Assembly: GCA_016712345.1 (NCBI GenBank)
Contig: JADJRH010000001.1
Location: 3,844,001 to 3,908,000, forward strand
DNA: 64,000 nt
DNA from: Polyangiaceae bacterium
Lineage (GTDB): Bacteria > Myxococcota_A > Polyangia > Polyangiales > Polyangiaceae
Direction: 5' to 3'
The translations under genes and the position numbers were made by a program. The notes beneath the pieces were generated by a model. That model made no database searches, was not told where the DNA came from, and saw only the letters and a list, made by a program, of their open reading frames with translations. Positions 54,552-63,502 of the stretch are shown here, in pieces; position 1 is the stretch's first letter, and each line of letters opens with the position of its first letter.

Positions 54552-55181
54552 TTACGGAGCCTGCGGAACGAAGCGGGTGGGATTGTCGGGCGTGCCGACA
54601 TGAATCACGTCGTTGCTCACCCAATACACGTACGGCTGGGCGCTCTGCCCGTCGATGTACACCTCAATATCGAGCGAGGCGCCCGGCTCCGTTTCAAGAA
54701 CCAATGCATCGGTATCGGAGTCGGTGTCGGCAATCAATTCGACCATGCCTTCACCCAGGTCTTTCACCTCATCAAACCCTTCAGCATCTTCAAGAGCGTA
54801 GGCGCGGAGATCCGTTGGGAGACGCGTGGCGGCGAAGATGTCGTACGCGCAAACCTGCTTGGAAGTGAAGGTGTCGCACGTGGTCCAAATCCGCCATTTT
54901 CCGCCGGATTGGTACTCCACGAAAATGCCCACGCCTTCACCCGGCTTGGCTTCGAGCACGAGGTCGGGCTGGATCATCACTTCTGACACTTGGGCCGGAT
55001 CGTTGGGAACGTCGGGGTTGTCAGGGGTATCGGTGGTGTCATCGTCCCAATCATCGTGATGATCGTGATCGACAAAGAAGCATCCGGTGCCAGCCGCCCC
55101 GGCCAGACCCACCGTTGCAGCGAGAACAAGCGGTGACAGCGAAAGTGAACGAAGCTTCACGGAACCCTTTGAAAGCAACAT
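54552..55181 (-). CDS. Secreted lipoprotein, Asp/Thr-rich linker, unknown domain
   Basis: A 209-residue lipoprotein. The start at 55181 (MLLSKGSVKLRSLSLSP) has AGGAG eight bases upstream; an upstream ATG at 55229 is weaker. The signal peptide ends at a lipobox (AGTGC). A His/Asp-rich patch (VDHDHHDDWDDDTTDTP) could bind metal. The rest is a beta-rich domain with a Cys pair (TTCDTFTSKQVCAYDIF) and no recognised family. It is separated by 100 bases from the DUF6600 gene and converges on the M16 pair. Confidence 0.7.
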   Translation of the reverse strand: MLLSKGSVKLRSLSLSPLVLAATVGLAGAAGTGCFFVDHDHHDDWDDDTTDTPDNPDVPNDPAQVSEVMIQPDLVLEAKPGEGVGIFVEYQSGGKWRIWTTCDTFTSKQVCAYDIFAATRLPTDLRAYALEDAEGFDEVKDLGEGMVELIADTDSDTDALVLETEPGASLDIEVYIDGQSAQPYVYWVSNDVIHVGTPDNPTRFVPQAP

Positions 55182-55280
55182 AGGAACGCTCCTAACAAGC
55201 TCGCTATTGCAATTCGAACGCCAATCCAACCAACGCTGGCGGAGAAGCCCACGGTTGGGTTCTCCGTTGTGAAAGAAACG

Positions 55281-56732
55281 TTATCGTCGCCCGCCCCGAG
55301 GTGCGCTTGATCGCGCGCCGCTCGATCCGCTTGAGCGAGACCCGCCGCTCGGCGTGGACACCCTCGGCGTGCTCGTTGCTCGCGGAGCCGTCGCGCGCGG
55401 AGCCGACGACCGTGACGGTGTGGCACTCGGCGTGTGTACACGCGTTGGTGTCGAAGCGGGCCGAACCGTTGTGCTCGACCGACTTGCCTGCGTGGGCACC
55501 GCCGTGGTGCCGCGCGACGCGGGAGCTGTCCCGCGCGCGCCTGCGCTCGAACCCGGCGTGCGCAGCACGTGACCGCGGGACGGCGTCGGGGTGCTTGTGT
55601 ACACAGGCGAAGTTGCCGAGCCGCGCGCCGCTGGTGATGCCTTTGCGGATCCGGTGGCAAACGAACCGGCTCGCGACACAGGCCTACTTCCGGCCGTGGT
55701 AGCGAGTGCCGCCCGCTGGGTTTTCACGAGCGCCTTGGCCTTTGCGGTGGTGCTCTTTTTGGAGAAGAGCTGAGCCCGCTGATCCGGCGCCGACCGCTTG
55801 CCGGGAACCGCCGAGTCGGGAACGCCCGCTTCTTTCATAGAGGGGCCAACGGGCTTTTTCACGGCTGTTGCGTTTGTGGCGGTGGCACGTACGTCGGCCG
55901 CTCCGCCGGCTTTTACTTTGGCTCCGCTTTCGCCCGACTTTTGGCTGCCCGTGGCACTTGCGGTGGGCGTCGCGGGTTTGTAGTTGCGCGAATGAGCCGC
56001 GATGCTCTTCACCGTGTCTTTGTCGTGGACTACGTACTTGTGTACATGCGTGTGAAACACGTACGACGTTGGGCAAAATACGTAGGCCGCCGAGGGATAC
56101 GTTGAGAAGTACACCGCCGACGTGCCCGCCCAATACCAAGACGGCGGCAGCGGCGCCCAACCGATGTACCCGTAGTCGCTCACTCGCCAGGTGACCCAAG
56201 CCGGTGCGTACACACGACCCGGAATCCAGCTCCAGCCGCGGCCTGAAATCCAGATCCATCGGCCGTAGTGGAACGGGATATAGCCCCAATCGTAGGTGCT
56301 CACCCAGAGCCACTCGCCGTCGTCGGTGAGGCTCCAATAGCCGCCCGTTTGGTAGGGCGCGAAGTCGGCTCCCACAATGTTTGAATCGGGAACCCAAACG
56401 GTGCCGTACGTTGGGTCAACCACCCACGTTCCGTACGACTGGAGCGGCTCTTGAAAATCTGTCAGCGCGCTCGGATCGGTGTCGGCGTAGTCGTCGGTGG
56501 ACGTTGAGATCTGCGCCGTGGCGCTCACCCCCGACTCCTCCGTCACGGCTTGTTTCATTGCCGGTGCCGGTGTTGCAGGCGCCTGCGTTGAAGCGGCGGG
56601 CGGGGCGCTCTGCGTTTCGTCCGATGCGTACCCTTTGGGAAGAGATTGCGCGTGGGCAGCAGCGGAACCCATCGCAAGCGCCAGAGCGATCGCACGGGAA
56701 AACCAAATTTGCCAGGACGACATCGCACTCAT
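55281..56732 (-). CDS. DUF6600-type secreted protein with basic Ser/Thr/Pro tail
   Basis: A 483-residue exported protein from ATG 56732 (AAGG eight bases upstream; signal MSAMSSWQIWFSRAIALAL). The core (about 85-230) has the aromatic repeats of DUF6600-like domains: SYGTWVVDPTYGTVWVPD, GYWSLTDDGEWLWVS, FHYGRWIWISGRGWSWIPG and WAPLPPSWYW. After a His-rich piece (FHTHVHKYVVHDKD) the last 220 residues are low-complexity, rich in Ser/Thr/Ala/Pro/Arg, with several GTGTAC words in the DNA. Probably a cell-envelope or outer-surface protein that may bind polymers. Function unknown. Confidence 0.78.
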   Translation of the reverse strand: MSAMSSWQIWFSRAIALALAMGSAAAHAQSLPKGYASDETQSAPPAASTQAPATPAPAMKQAVTEESGVSATAQISTSTDDYADTDPSALTDFQEPLQSYGTWVVDPTYGTVWVPDSNIVGADFAPYQTGGYWSLTDDGEWLWVSTYDWGYIPFHYGRWIWISGRGWSWIPGRVYAPAWVTWRVSDYGYIGWAPLPPSWYWAGTSAVYFSTYPSAAYVFCPTSYVFHTHVHKYVVHDKDTVKSIAAHSRNYKPATPTASATGSQKSGESGAKVKAGGAADVRATATNATAVKKPVGPSMKEAGVPDSAVPGKRSAPDQRAQLFSKKSTTAKAKALVKTQRAALATTAGSRPVSRAGSFATGSAKASPAARGSATSPVYTSTPTPSRGHVLRTPGSSAGARGTAPASRGTTAVPTQASRSSTTVRPASTPTRVHTPSATPSRSSAPRATAPRATSTPRVSTPSGGSRSSGSSGARSSAPRGGRR

Positions 56733-57003
56733 GATGGAACCTTCTTTGGCTATTTGCCAGCCGGGCGACCCGCCGATTTCTGCTGCGTGCCGCTCAGCCG
56801 AGGGGTGAGGCGTTTGGATCAACAGGTGCCGTGCAAGCGTCGTTCCGACGGCCTCGATCGGGATGGACGTGCTTGGCCGCCCCGATCTTCGAAGGATTTT
56901 TGCGCGAGCCCGCCTGCGAGCACCGCCGTTCACACCCGACGTGTGCTCAATTGCGCAAACGCCGTGCTTTGCGCGTGTGTCGCCCCGCGGTAACGTCGCG
57001 GAC

Positions 57004-58572
57004 GTGCGAAGCTTGGCCCAGCCGAAAATCCTGATACCGGCCCTCGTTTTGGCCTGCATGGCTGTCAGCGGTCGGGCTTCGGCAGATTCTCCGCGAACCG
57101 GGGTTCGCCTCGACGGTCTCCAACCCGCATCCCCGGACAGCACTTTTTTTCGGGCCGAAGGGCCGCACGAGAAAAAAGTCGGCTCCACCGAGGTCACGTT
57201 CTCGCTCGGTGCAGACTACGCCGAGGCGCCGCTGCGTTTCGTGAGCGTCGATGCTGAAGGCCAAGCTTCAGACGTTTCAAACGTGATTGACCGAGCGCTC
57301 GTGATGCGCGTCGGCGCCTCGATCTCCCCGGCGTATTGGGTTTGGATGGACTTGCAGGCCCCGTTCACTGTGTTTTCGCAATCGGGCCTCTCCAGCGAAG
57401 AACTGCTTTTTGCGGGTCAAACCGTTCGTGCCGCTGCGTCACCGGCGCTTGGAGACCTTCGAGCCGGCCTTCACTTCCGCCCCATCGACACCGAGGCTTT
57501 CGATCTGATTATCGGTGCCCGTTACTGGGCCGCCGTTGGATCCATTGATGCGTACCTTTCAGACGGCCGTTTCCGCGCCGAAGCCGACATCGGCGCCGCA
57601 GGCAAAATCGGCAAAATCTCCTACGGATGCACCGTAAACATTTCGCCCACATTTTTCGTGCCCCGCGACGGCGATCGGATCGGCGGATCCTGTGGTGTAC
57701 ACGCGCAGCTACTCCCAACGCTGTCGCTCGGAGTTGAACCGTCTTTTGCTGTGTACGCTGATCTTCGCGACACGCTCTCCAGCACCGAACCTGTTCAAGG
57801 CATGACTTACCAAGTGGAGCCGCTTGTTTCCGCGCGGTTTTCGTACGGGGGCTTTGCGGCGGCAATCGCGGGTGGGCCCGGCTTTGGAGACGCACCCGGT
57901 GCGCCGCTCGCCCGCGCGATGTTGCAACTCAGTTACCAATTCGAAGGGAAGCCCAAGCCGCCGCCGCTTCCACCGCCCAAACCGGTCGACCTCGACATGG
58001 ATGGCGTCAACAATGACAAAGACGCTTGCCCTGAGCAGGCGGGGCCCGACAACCCCGACGCAAAGCTTCGCGGTTGCCCCATCCAAGACTCCGACGGCGA
58101 TCTCATTCGCGACGAGGAAGACGCCTGCCCCCTCAAAGCCGGAACGAAGCATCCCGACGTGAAGGCGAACGGCTGCCCCGACACCGACAACGACCTCCAA
58201 CCCGACCCGGTGGACATGTGCCGCAACGAGCCGGGTGAAGCGAAAAATGCGGGTTGTCCGCAACTCGCGCGCCTCGAAAAGAAGGGGTTTGTGATCACCC
58301 CGCCCATCGCGTTCGCAGAAGGCTCCTCGCAGCTTTCGAAACAGGCCAAAGCGGCGCTTGAAGAAGTGGCTTCCACCATGCGCGCCAACCCCAAGTTGGG
58401 CCACGTGAGCATTGCACTTGGCACCAAAGGGGCGGCCGCCGCCGTGTCCGACAAGCGCGCGGAGCAAATCTCACTCGTGCTCCTCGCGGCCAACGTCGAT
58501 TCGCAACGCTTTGAAGTGGTGCTTCAGGACGCGTTGAAGAGCGGTCACGTCGAAATTCAGTTGGTTCGCTGA
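57004..58572 (+). CDS. OmpA-like outer membrane protein with TSP3-type calcium repeats
   Basis: A 522-residue protein. GTG 57004 opens a clear signal peptide (ILIPALVLACMAVSGRASA); the open frame extends to 56863. Residues about 45-310 form a beta-barrel-like domain with alternating hydrophobic strands. A Pro stretch leads to three calcium-binding thrombospondin-3-type repeats (DMDGVNNDKDACPEQAG, DSDGDLIRDEEDACPLKAG, DTDNDLQPDPVDMC). The end resembles an OmpA C-terminal domain (IAFAEGSSQLSKQAKAALEEV) but the peptidoglycan-binding GHTD motif is missing (VSIALGTKGAAAAVSDKRAEQIS). It diverges from the DUF6600 gene over a 271-base gap in which I see nothing clear. Confidence 0.85.
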   Translation: MRSLAQPKILIPALVLACMAVSGRASADSPRTGVRLDGLQPASPDSTFFRAEGPHEKKVGSTEVTFSLGADYAEAPLRFVSVDAEGQASDVSNVIDRALVMRVGASISPAYWVWMDLQAPFTVFSQSGLSSEELLFAGQTVRAAASPALGDLRAGLHFRPIDTEAFDLIIGARYWAAVGSIDAYLSDGRFRAEADIGAAGKIGKISYGCTVNISPTFFVPRDGDRIGGSCGVHAQLLPTLSLGVEPSFAVYADLRDTLSSTEPVQGMTYQVEPLVSARFSYGGFAAAIAGGPGFGDAPGAPLARAMLQLSYQFEGKPKPPPLPPPKPVDLDMDGVNNDKDACPEQAGPDNPDAKLRGCPIQDSDGDLIRDEEDACPLKAGTKHPDVKANGCPDTDNDLQPDPVDMCRNEPGEAKNAGCPQLARLEKKGFVITPPIAFAEGSSQLSKQAKAALEEVASTMRANPKLGHVSIALGTKGAAAAVSDKRAEQISLVLLAANVDSQRFEVVLQDALKSGHVEIQLVR

Positions 58573-58637
58573 TTTTTAGAAAACAGTCGGCGCGTATTGG
58601 AATCCACGCCACCCGGCCGATGGTCGCCTGCTCTCTT

Positions 58638-58690
58638 GTGTACGCGTTCGGTTGTGTACGCTATTTATGTGTACACTTGACCGTGTGTAC
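58638..58690. repeat. Four-copy GTGTAC array with 15-16-bp spacing
   Basis: GTGTAC begins at 58638, 58654, 58669 and 58685 in the gap between two convergent genes (58573-58717). Spacings are 16, 15 and 16 bases. The third copy extends to the palindrome GTGTACAC. Flanking bases are only partly alike (TTGTGTACGC in the first two). The rest of this gap shows nothing else. Confidence 0.8.
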
Positions 58691-58717
58691 TCAGACGGCC
58701 GGCGTGAGCCCCTGATG

Positions 58718-60244
58718 TTACTCGGCCGCCGGCGGTGACGCAGGCTCGGGCATTTCAGGCGCCGCCTCACCGCGTGCCGACGGCCCGTGCACCTGGTATT
58801 TTTGGCCGCGCAGTCGATTGGCGAGTTGCGCCCCACGCCATCCGAAATACGCCTTATTGAACTCCACAATTTGATCCGGCGCCAAATACGGATTTTTGAG
58901 TTTGCCGAGAGTTACGAGCGTGAGCACCTGTTCGGCGACGCTCACCGGGCAGCCCCCCAAACGAAAGTGCGATTCGTTCCGGGAGGCCGTGAGTTTGGCC
59001 GTGACGCTCACCATCTTGGCGAAAATGTCGTCGTGTTTGGCGTGGTACGGGTCTTTCGTCGAGCGGTGTTTGTAAATGCTCTCCACGCTGATGAGTTCGT
59101 TGTTGGCGCGGCCGCTAAACTTGGCGCAGTCGCCGATGAAGATCACTTTTTCCCCCGGTTTCGCGTCAATTGGACCGTCATAGGCGCCAAACACAATGTG
59201 CATGCGCGGGAGTTTTTCGTCGCACTCTTTGTCGTAGAGGCGAAGGATCTCGATCGCTTCTTCAAGCGCACCCGGGCACCCGCCCCAGCAATAATCGGTT
59301 AACTCCGTTTCAGGCGGTGGCCCGGCGTAAGCCGTGATGTGTGACCCTTCAAAATATTTTTCAACGCGGATCAAGCCCACTTTAAAGCCCTTTGCGCGGG
59401 CCTTTGCTTCATCGAGCGTTACGTCACCCGACACGTCAATGGCCGCCGGATCGGTTGGACCAAAGCCGCGCTCGTGCGCGAGTTTCACGTGCGGAATTGT
59501 GAGCGGATCGAGCCCGATGATGCTTGCGCAAACGCTGTCGAAAGCAACTTGGTTGTTGCCCATGATCACAAGCCCAAGCGGAAACGGAATAGGCGTGAGC
59601 ATCCGCCCTTCACCGGCTGTGATCGCGTCAATCGCTATAAATTGCGGCTGAATGATGTATTGCAGGTCGGCGAGTTTTTCATCGAGCCGATGATCGTGAT
59701 CGATGAGGCGATGCCGGTCATCTTGAATCCCGATGTAGTTTTTCATCGAGAAAGTGATGGTCGTCCACGGGTGGCTTTTGAACTTTGGACAGTTGACGAA
59801 AAAGTCGGCCTTGGCCACCGGTTCAGGCGTGAAAACATAGTCGCGCAGGCGCTTCGCGTGCGTGTATCGAATCTCCACCTGAGGCACTTCTTCGAAGTGG
59901 TAGTGCTTGATGCCCGTGCGTTCGAACACCGGGTAATAGCCGGCCCCTTCAAACGCGAGGCGCGTGGGAATGGTAATTCCGCATCGCTCGCCCACAGCCA
60001 TTTCACTGACCTTGCCGCGGTCGCGATCTTTGAGCCCCAGAATCACGCCCTCAAGAAACTCCGGCCTTGTGTACGCATTCGAAAACATGTCGCCCGACGC
60101 CACGCAGTTGGGCTTAATCAGCGTGCGCCCCGACGGTTCGAGCCCCAGCTCGTCGAGCCCTTCTCGGATAATCTGCCGAATTTTTTGAACGTCGTAGGTT
60201 CGGCAATCGCGAATAATGACGCGCGGGCGCTGGGCGATTTTCAT
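58718..60244 (-). CDS. DUF362-domain protein
   Basis: A 508-residue cytoplasmic protein matching DUF362. Seen are RTLIKPNCVASG, PEFLEGVILGLKDRDRGKVSEMAVGERCG, ADFFVNCPKFKSHPWTTITFSMKNYIGIQDDRHRLIDHDHRLDEK (quoted in part: KFKSHPWTTITFSMKN), AIDAITAGEGRMLTP and MGNNQVAFDSVCASIIGLDP. Four later Cys (CWGGC, CDEK, CPVS) are spread and do not form an obvious ferredoxin motif. DUF362 proteins often accompany Fe-S or cofactor enzymes, but the reaction is unknown. It follows the 83-residue gene by 24 bases, so smpB, the small gene and this gene likely form an operon. Confidence 0.8.
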   Translation of the reverse strand: MKIAQRPRVIIRDCRTYDVQKIRQIIREGLDELGLEPSGRTLIKPNCVASGDMFSNAYTRPEFLEGVILGLKDRDRGKVSEMAVGERCGITIPTRLAFEGAGYYPVFERTGIKHYHFEEVPQVEIRYTHAKRLRDYVFTPEPVAKADFFVNCPKFKSHPWTTITFSMKNYIGIQDDRHRLIDHDHRLDEKLADLQYIIQPQFIAIDAITAGEGRMLTPIPFPLGLVIMGNNQVAFDSVCASIIGLDPLTIPHVKLAHERGFGPTDPAAIDVSGDVTLDEAKARAKGFKVGLIRVEKYFEGSHITAYAGPPPETELTDYCWGGCPGALEEAIEILRLYDKECDEKLPRMHIVFGAYDGPIDAKPGEKVIFIGDCAKFSGRANNELISVESIYKHRSTKDPYHAKHDDIFAKMVSVTAKLTASRNESHFRLGGCPVSVAEQVLTLVTLGKLKNPYLAPDQIVEFNKAYFGWRGAQLANRLRGQKYQVHGPSARGEAAPEMPEPASPPAAE

Positions 60245-60268
60245 GAAGTTGGGAGAATAGTGGCGCTC

Positions 60269-60520
60269 TCACTGCGCGGCAATGAGGGCCGCCACCTCAT
60301 CGCGAACGGATCGCGTTGCATCAAGGCGTTTTCCTTCGATTCGAAAGCCTTCGCCCTCCGCTTTGCACCGAGACACTTTGAGGCGAACGGCGGCTCCCGA
60401 CGGCACCGAGCCTTCAATTCTGGAGCCGGGCGCAGACGGGATTGTGGAAAGCACCGTCACCCGATCATCGACCGCTTCGAGCACGACCGCCGTGCCCGCC
60501 TTGTTCCACCGAATGCTCAT
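60269..60520 (-). CDS. Small protein of unknown function (83 aa), PilZ-like pattern
   Basis: An 83-residue protein starting two bases after the smpB stop. The pattern IRWNKAGTAVVLEAVDDRVTVLS, PGSRIEG and FRIEGKRLDATRSVRDEV has beta-strand spacing similar to small PilZ-like or related myxobacterial proteins, but the RxxxR and DxSxxG c-di-GMP motifs are absent. Tight spacing and codon bias support it as a real gene. Function unknown. Confidence 0.65.
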   Translation of the reverse strand: MSIRWNKAGTAVVLEAVDDRVTVLSTIPSAPGSRIEGSVPSGAAVRLKVSRCKAEGEGFRIEGKRLDATRSVRDEVAALIAAQ

Positions 60521-60522
60521 GG

Positions 60523-61005
60523 CTAGTCGCCCCGTCGTCCGCGCGCGATCGCTTGTTTCGCCTCACGTTCAGCGTCTTTTTGTTTAATGCTCTCACGCTT
60601 GTCAGCGTGTTTTTTGCCTCGCGCCAACGCCACTTCAACCTTCACTCGACCGTTTTTGAAATAGAGCTGCGTTGCCACACACGTCATCCCCTCGCGCTGA
60701 ATTGAGCGACCGATCGTTTCGATCTCTTTTGCGTGAAGCAACATCTTGCGAGCGCGTTTTTCGGTTGCGTGGCCAAACGCGGCGCCTTCAAGAAGCGGAA
60801 TTTTCAACCCGTTCAAAAACGCTTCGCCGCGCTCGATTGAAACGTACGTGTCGCTGAGATCCGCCGCGGCGCTTCGAAGCATTTTTACTTCGGTGCCAAC
60901 CAGCACGAGGCCCGCCTCAAACTTATCGCCTAGGTCGTAGTCGAAACTCGCGCGGCGGTTTCGTGCGACCACGCGATCGCCGTTCGGTTTTGGGCTGGCC
61001 GCCAT
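60523..61005 (-). CDS. smpB: SsrA-binding protein SmpB
   Basis: A 160-residue tmRNA-binding protein that delivers tmRNA to stalled ribosomes in trans-translation. It begins MAASPKPNGDRVVARNRRASFDYDL; conserved parts include EAGLVLVGTEVKMLRSAAADL, SDTYVSIERGEAFL, and the basic tail GKKHADKRESIKQKDAEREAK. The start at 61005 is chosen over the longer open frame to 61491, which runs antisense through the deacetylase gene. No tmRNA gene is recognised in this window. It is divergent from the deacetylase by about 40 bases. Confidence 0.95.
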   Translation of the reverse strand: MAASPKPNGDRVVARNRRASFDYDLGDKFEAGLVLVGTEVKMLRSAAADLSDTYVSIERGEAFLNGLKIPLLEGAAFGHATEKRARKMLLHAKEIETIGRSIQREGMTCVATQLYFKNGRVKVEVALARGKKHADKRESIKQKDAEREAKQAIARGRRGD

Positions 61006-61045
61006 GACGGCGGGTACGTAGCGCGAGCGCGTTGGACTGTAAACC

Positions 61046-61972
61046 GTGCCGCTCTCGCGATACGACCGAGAAGTGCGTTTCGTTTTGGCGGTTGCCGCGC
61101 TTGTCATTGCCGGGTGCACCGGCCCCAGCGCGCCTTCCTCTGAACCGCCCAGCCCCGTTTCGCCGCCATTTCGATCTGCGTCGGCTCCGAAGACAAGCCC
61201 ACTTCCACCGCCGACTGTGTACGCATCTGCGTCGGATGAACCCGTTCCTCTCGCGGATCCGGCCGCTGAAAAAGCCCGCGTGCTTTCCGAGTACGCAGGC
61301 AGAAAACCGCGCGCGTGGGGAATGGACATCGCCGGTGTACACACGACCGTCGCGTCAAAAGAACCTGCGCTGGCCCTCACTTTTGATGCGTGTGGAGGCC
61401 CCGGCGGCGACGGATACGACTCGGAGTTGATCGAATTTCTCCGTCGCGAGCGCGTGAACGCCACATTGTTTCTCACCAACAAGTGGATCAAAGCTCACCC
61501 CACAATCGCCGCTGCGCTTGCCGCCGAGCCCCTTTTTGAGATCGAAAACCACGGCAGCGCCCATCGACCGTGCTCTGTCACAGGCCGCTCCGCATTTGAC
61601 ATTCGCGGTACGCGCAACGCTTCGGAGGCCGTTGACGAGATAACAAACGGCGCGCTCGCCGTGTTTGCGGTTACAAAACAAAAGCCCCATTTTTACCGAC
61701 CGGGAACCGCCTATTTCGATGACGTGTGTTTGCAGATTGCCAATGCGCTCGGCTATGAAGCCGCCGGTTTTGCCGTAAACGGTGACGGCGGAACCGGCTT
61801 CTCGCGCGCTCAGGTGAAGAACGCCTTACTCAAAGCAACCCCCGGCTCCATTGTGCTTTTGCACATGAATCATCCAAGCGGAGCCACCGCCGAAGGCGTC
61901 ATAGAGGCGGTGCCGCTTCTGCGTGAGCGCGGCATCAAATTCGTGAGACTCGGTGACCCCAATCCGAAGTAA
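61046..61972 (+). CDS. Polysaccharide deacetylase-like lipoprotein (NodB fold)
   Basis: A 308-residue secreted enzyme. The GTG at 61046 gives a signal ending in the lipobox VIAGC; GTG 61073 would give an even shorter signal. A Ser/Pro-rich spacer precedes a NodB-type deacetylase domain with LTFDACGG (metal Asp), HGSAHRPCS (the two His of the metal site), FYRPGTAYFD and VLLHMNH. It would remove acetyl groups from chitin-like or peptidoglycan glycans, or hydrolyse related sugars, in the periplasm. Substrate not determined. It is 9 bases before proC. Confidence 0.82.
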   Translation: MPLSRYDREVRFVLAVAALVIAGCTGPSAPSSEPPSPVSPPFRSASAPKTSPLPPPTVYASASDEPVPLADPAAEKARVLSEYAGRKPRAWGMDIAGVHTTVASKEPALALTFDACGGPGGDGYDSELIEFLRRERVNATLFLTNKWIKAHPTIAAALAAEPLFEIENHGSAHRPCSVTGRSAFDIRGTRNASEAVDEITNGALAVFAVTKQKPHFYRPGTAYFDDVCLQIANALGYEAAGFAVNGDGGTGFSRAQVKNALLKATPGSIVLLHMNHPSGATAEGVIEAVPLLRERGIKFVRLGDPNPK

Positions 61973-61981
61973 GGTCCACCC

Positions 61982-62836
61982 ATGTCCACTCCCTCCGCAT
62001 CTCTTTCGGCTCGAAAAATAGGCTTTATCGGCGGCGGAAACATGGCATCCGCCCTCATCCGTGGAATGCTCTCTTCACACGCGGTAGATGCAGGTGCGGT
62101 GCGCGCAAGCGACGTAAACGAGGCTCGCCGTGACGAGTTGCACACGCGCTTCGGCATTGAAGTCACCGAAGACAACGCGGCTGTTGCCGAATGGGCCGAC
62201 GTGATTGTCATTGCGGTAAAGCCCCAAATTGTGGATCGCATTCTCGCGCCGATCGCATCCGGCATTCGCGACGGCGATCTGGTGATCTCCATTGCCGCCG
62301 GCATTCCGATTGAAGCGCTTGAAGCCCGATTGCCTGATGGAACACGCGTTGTGCGCACTATGCCCAACACCGCGGCCATTGCTCTTGCCGGGGCCACAGC
62401 CATTGCACCGGGAACCCACGCGCAAAAAACGGATATTGAGGTTGCAAAAGCCTTGTTTTCAGCCGTTGGGCGCTCGGTTGTTCTGGATGAGAGTTTGCTC
62501 GACGCCGTAACGGGCCTGTCAGGCAGTGGGCCCGCGTACGTCATGGTCATGATTGAAGCGCTCGCCGACGGTGGTGTGAAAGTGGGCCTCGGTCGCGATG
62601 TCGCGCTGCTTCTCGCCGCGCAGACCGTGTACGGCGCGGCCAAACTGCAACTTGAAACAGGTGAACATCCCGGTCGTTTAAAAGACATGGTGACAAGCCC
62701 CGGAGGCACGGCGATCGCCGGCCTCCACACGCTCGAATCGGGCGGTCTGCGCCGCACATTGATCGACGCTGTTGAAGCTGCGGCTCAACGCTCCGCCGAG
62801 CTTGGCGCGCAAATGGCGCAAAAGCTGAGAAAGTAG
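61982..62836 (+). CDS. proC: Pyrroline-5-carboxylate reductase
   Basis: A 284-residue reductase, the last step of proline synthesis, using NAD(P)H. The Rossmann motif is IGFIGGGNMASALIRGML (about 15-32). The active-site and dimer motifs are DVIVIAVKPQ, VVRTMPNTAAIALAGATAI and the C-terminal VTGLSGSGPAYVMVMIEALADGGVKVGL with SPGGTAIAGLHTLE. Standard length. Confidence 0.95.
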   Translation: MSTPSASLSARKIGFIGGGNMASALIRGMLSSHAVDAGAVRASDVNEARRDELHTRFGIEVTEDNAAVAEWADVIVIAVKPQIVDRILAPIASGIRDGDLVISIAAGIPIEALEARLPDGTRVVRTMPNTAAIALAGATAIAPGTHAQKTDIEVAKALFSAVGRSVVLDESLLDAVTGLSGSGPAYVMVMIEALADGGVKVGLGRDVALLLAAQTVYGAAKLQLETGEHPGRLKDMVTSPGGTAIAGLHTLESGGLRRTLIDAVEAAAQRSAELGAQMAQKLRK

Positions 62837-62879
62837 CCACACGTTGACGCCGCTGCCCCCGATGTTGGACATTGGCTTA

Positions 62880-63413
62880 ATGCGCGCGCCCAAACAGGCT
62901 CTTTCGTTTTCACCGCTTTTCGCTTTTTCATGGTTGTTGGCAATCACCCTGTCGGGGTGCAACGCCGAACTCGAAAGTGTCTGTTACGGCGCGTGCCAAG
63001 GTACGGGTGGCGGGCCAACCAGCGCAAACGGCGGATCCGGTGGTGCCGGCGGCACCGGCGGCACCGTGGACATGTGCTCGGACGAGCCGGCATCGGGCGA
63101 CTTCCCGTGTGATGTGTACACAATTCTCCAGGCCAAATGTCTCAATTGTCACAATGCAGATCACTTAAACGGCGCGCCGATTGACCTTCTCGCGTGCGAA
63201 CGTTTTCACGAACAAGACTGCAACGGCATCAAAACCCGCTTTCGCATAGCGAAGTCACACATTGAGTCGGGATTCATGCCCATCGGTGACACTCTCACAG
63301 ACACCGAAAAACAAACATTGCTCGACTGGCTGTCTGGATGCGGTCTGTGTGAAAGTGCCGGATCCACCGGCTGTGGTGAAGCTCCGGGCGCCAAAGCCTG
63401 CTACGAAAAGTGA
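62880..63413 (+). CDS. CxxCH lipoprotein, possible c-type cytochrome
   Basis: A 177-residue exported protein from ATG 62880; TTG 62844 is an alternative. It opens a signal peptide ending at a lipobox (LSGC). A Gly-rich spacer precedes a small domain with CLNCH (haem-binding CxxCH), further Cys and the segment FMPIGDTLTDTEKQTLLDWL, in which Met could be the second haem ligand. This layout is common in myxobacterial outer-surface lipoproteins. Additional Cys pairs flank it. It could carry electrons or simply bind haem; haem attachment is inference. Confidence 0.75.
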   Translation: MRAPKQALSFSPLFAFSWLLAITLSGCNAELESVCYGACQGTGGGPTSANGGSGGAGGTGGTVDMCSDEPASGDFPCDVYTILQAKCLNCHNADHLNGAPIDLLACERFHEQDCNGIKTRFRIAKSHIESGFMPIGDTLTDTEKQTLLDWLSGCGLCESAGSTGCGEAPGAKACYEK

Positions 63414-63502
63414 TCCGCGCTTCGTCAGAACGTTTCGCCGCCAACTGACCAGCATTGCTTTCGCTTTACGCGTTCGAAGTCCTACCCTATCAGCTCTTAG
63501 CC

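Noticed and set aside
61006..61491. N-terminal extension of SmpB
   Set aside because: Runs antisense through the deacetylase gene; SmpB has its normal length from 61005.
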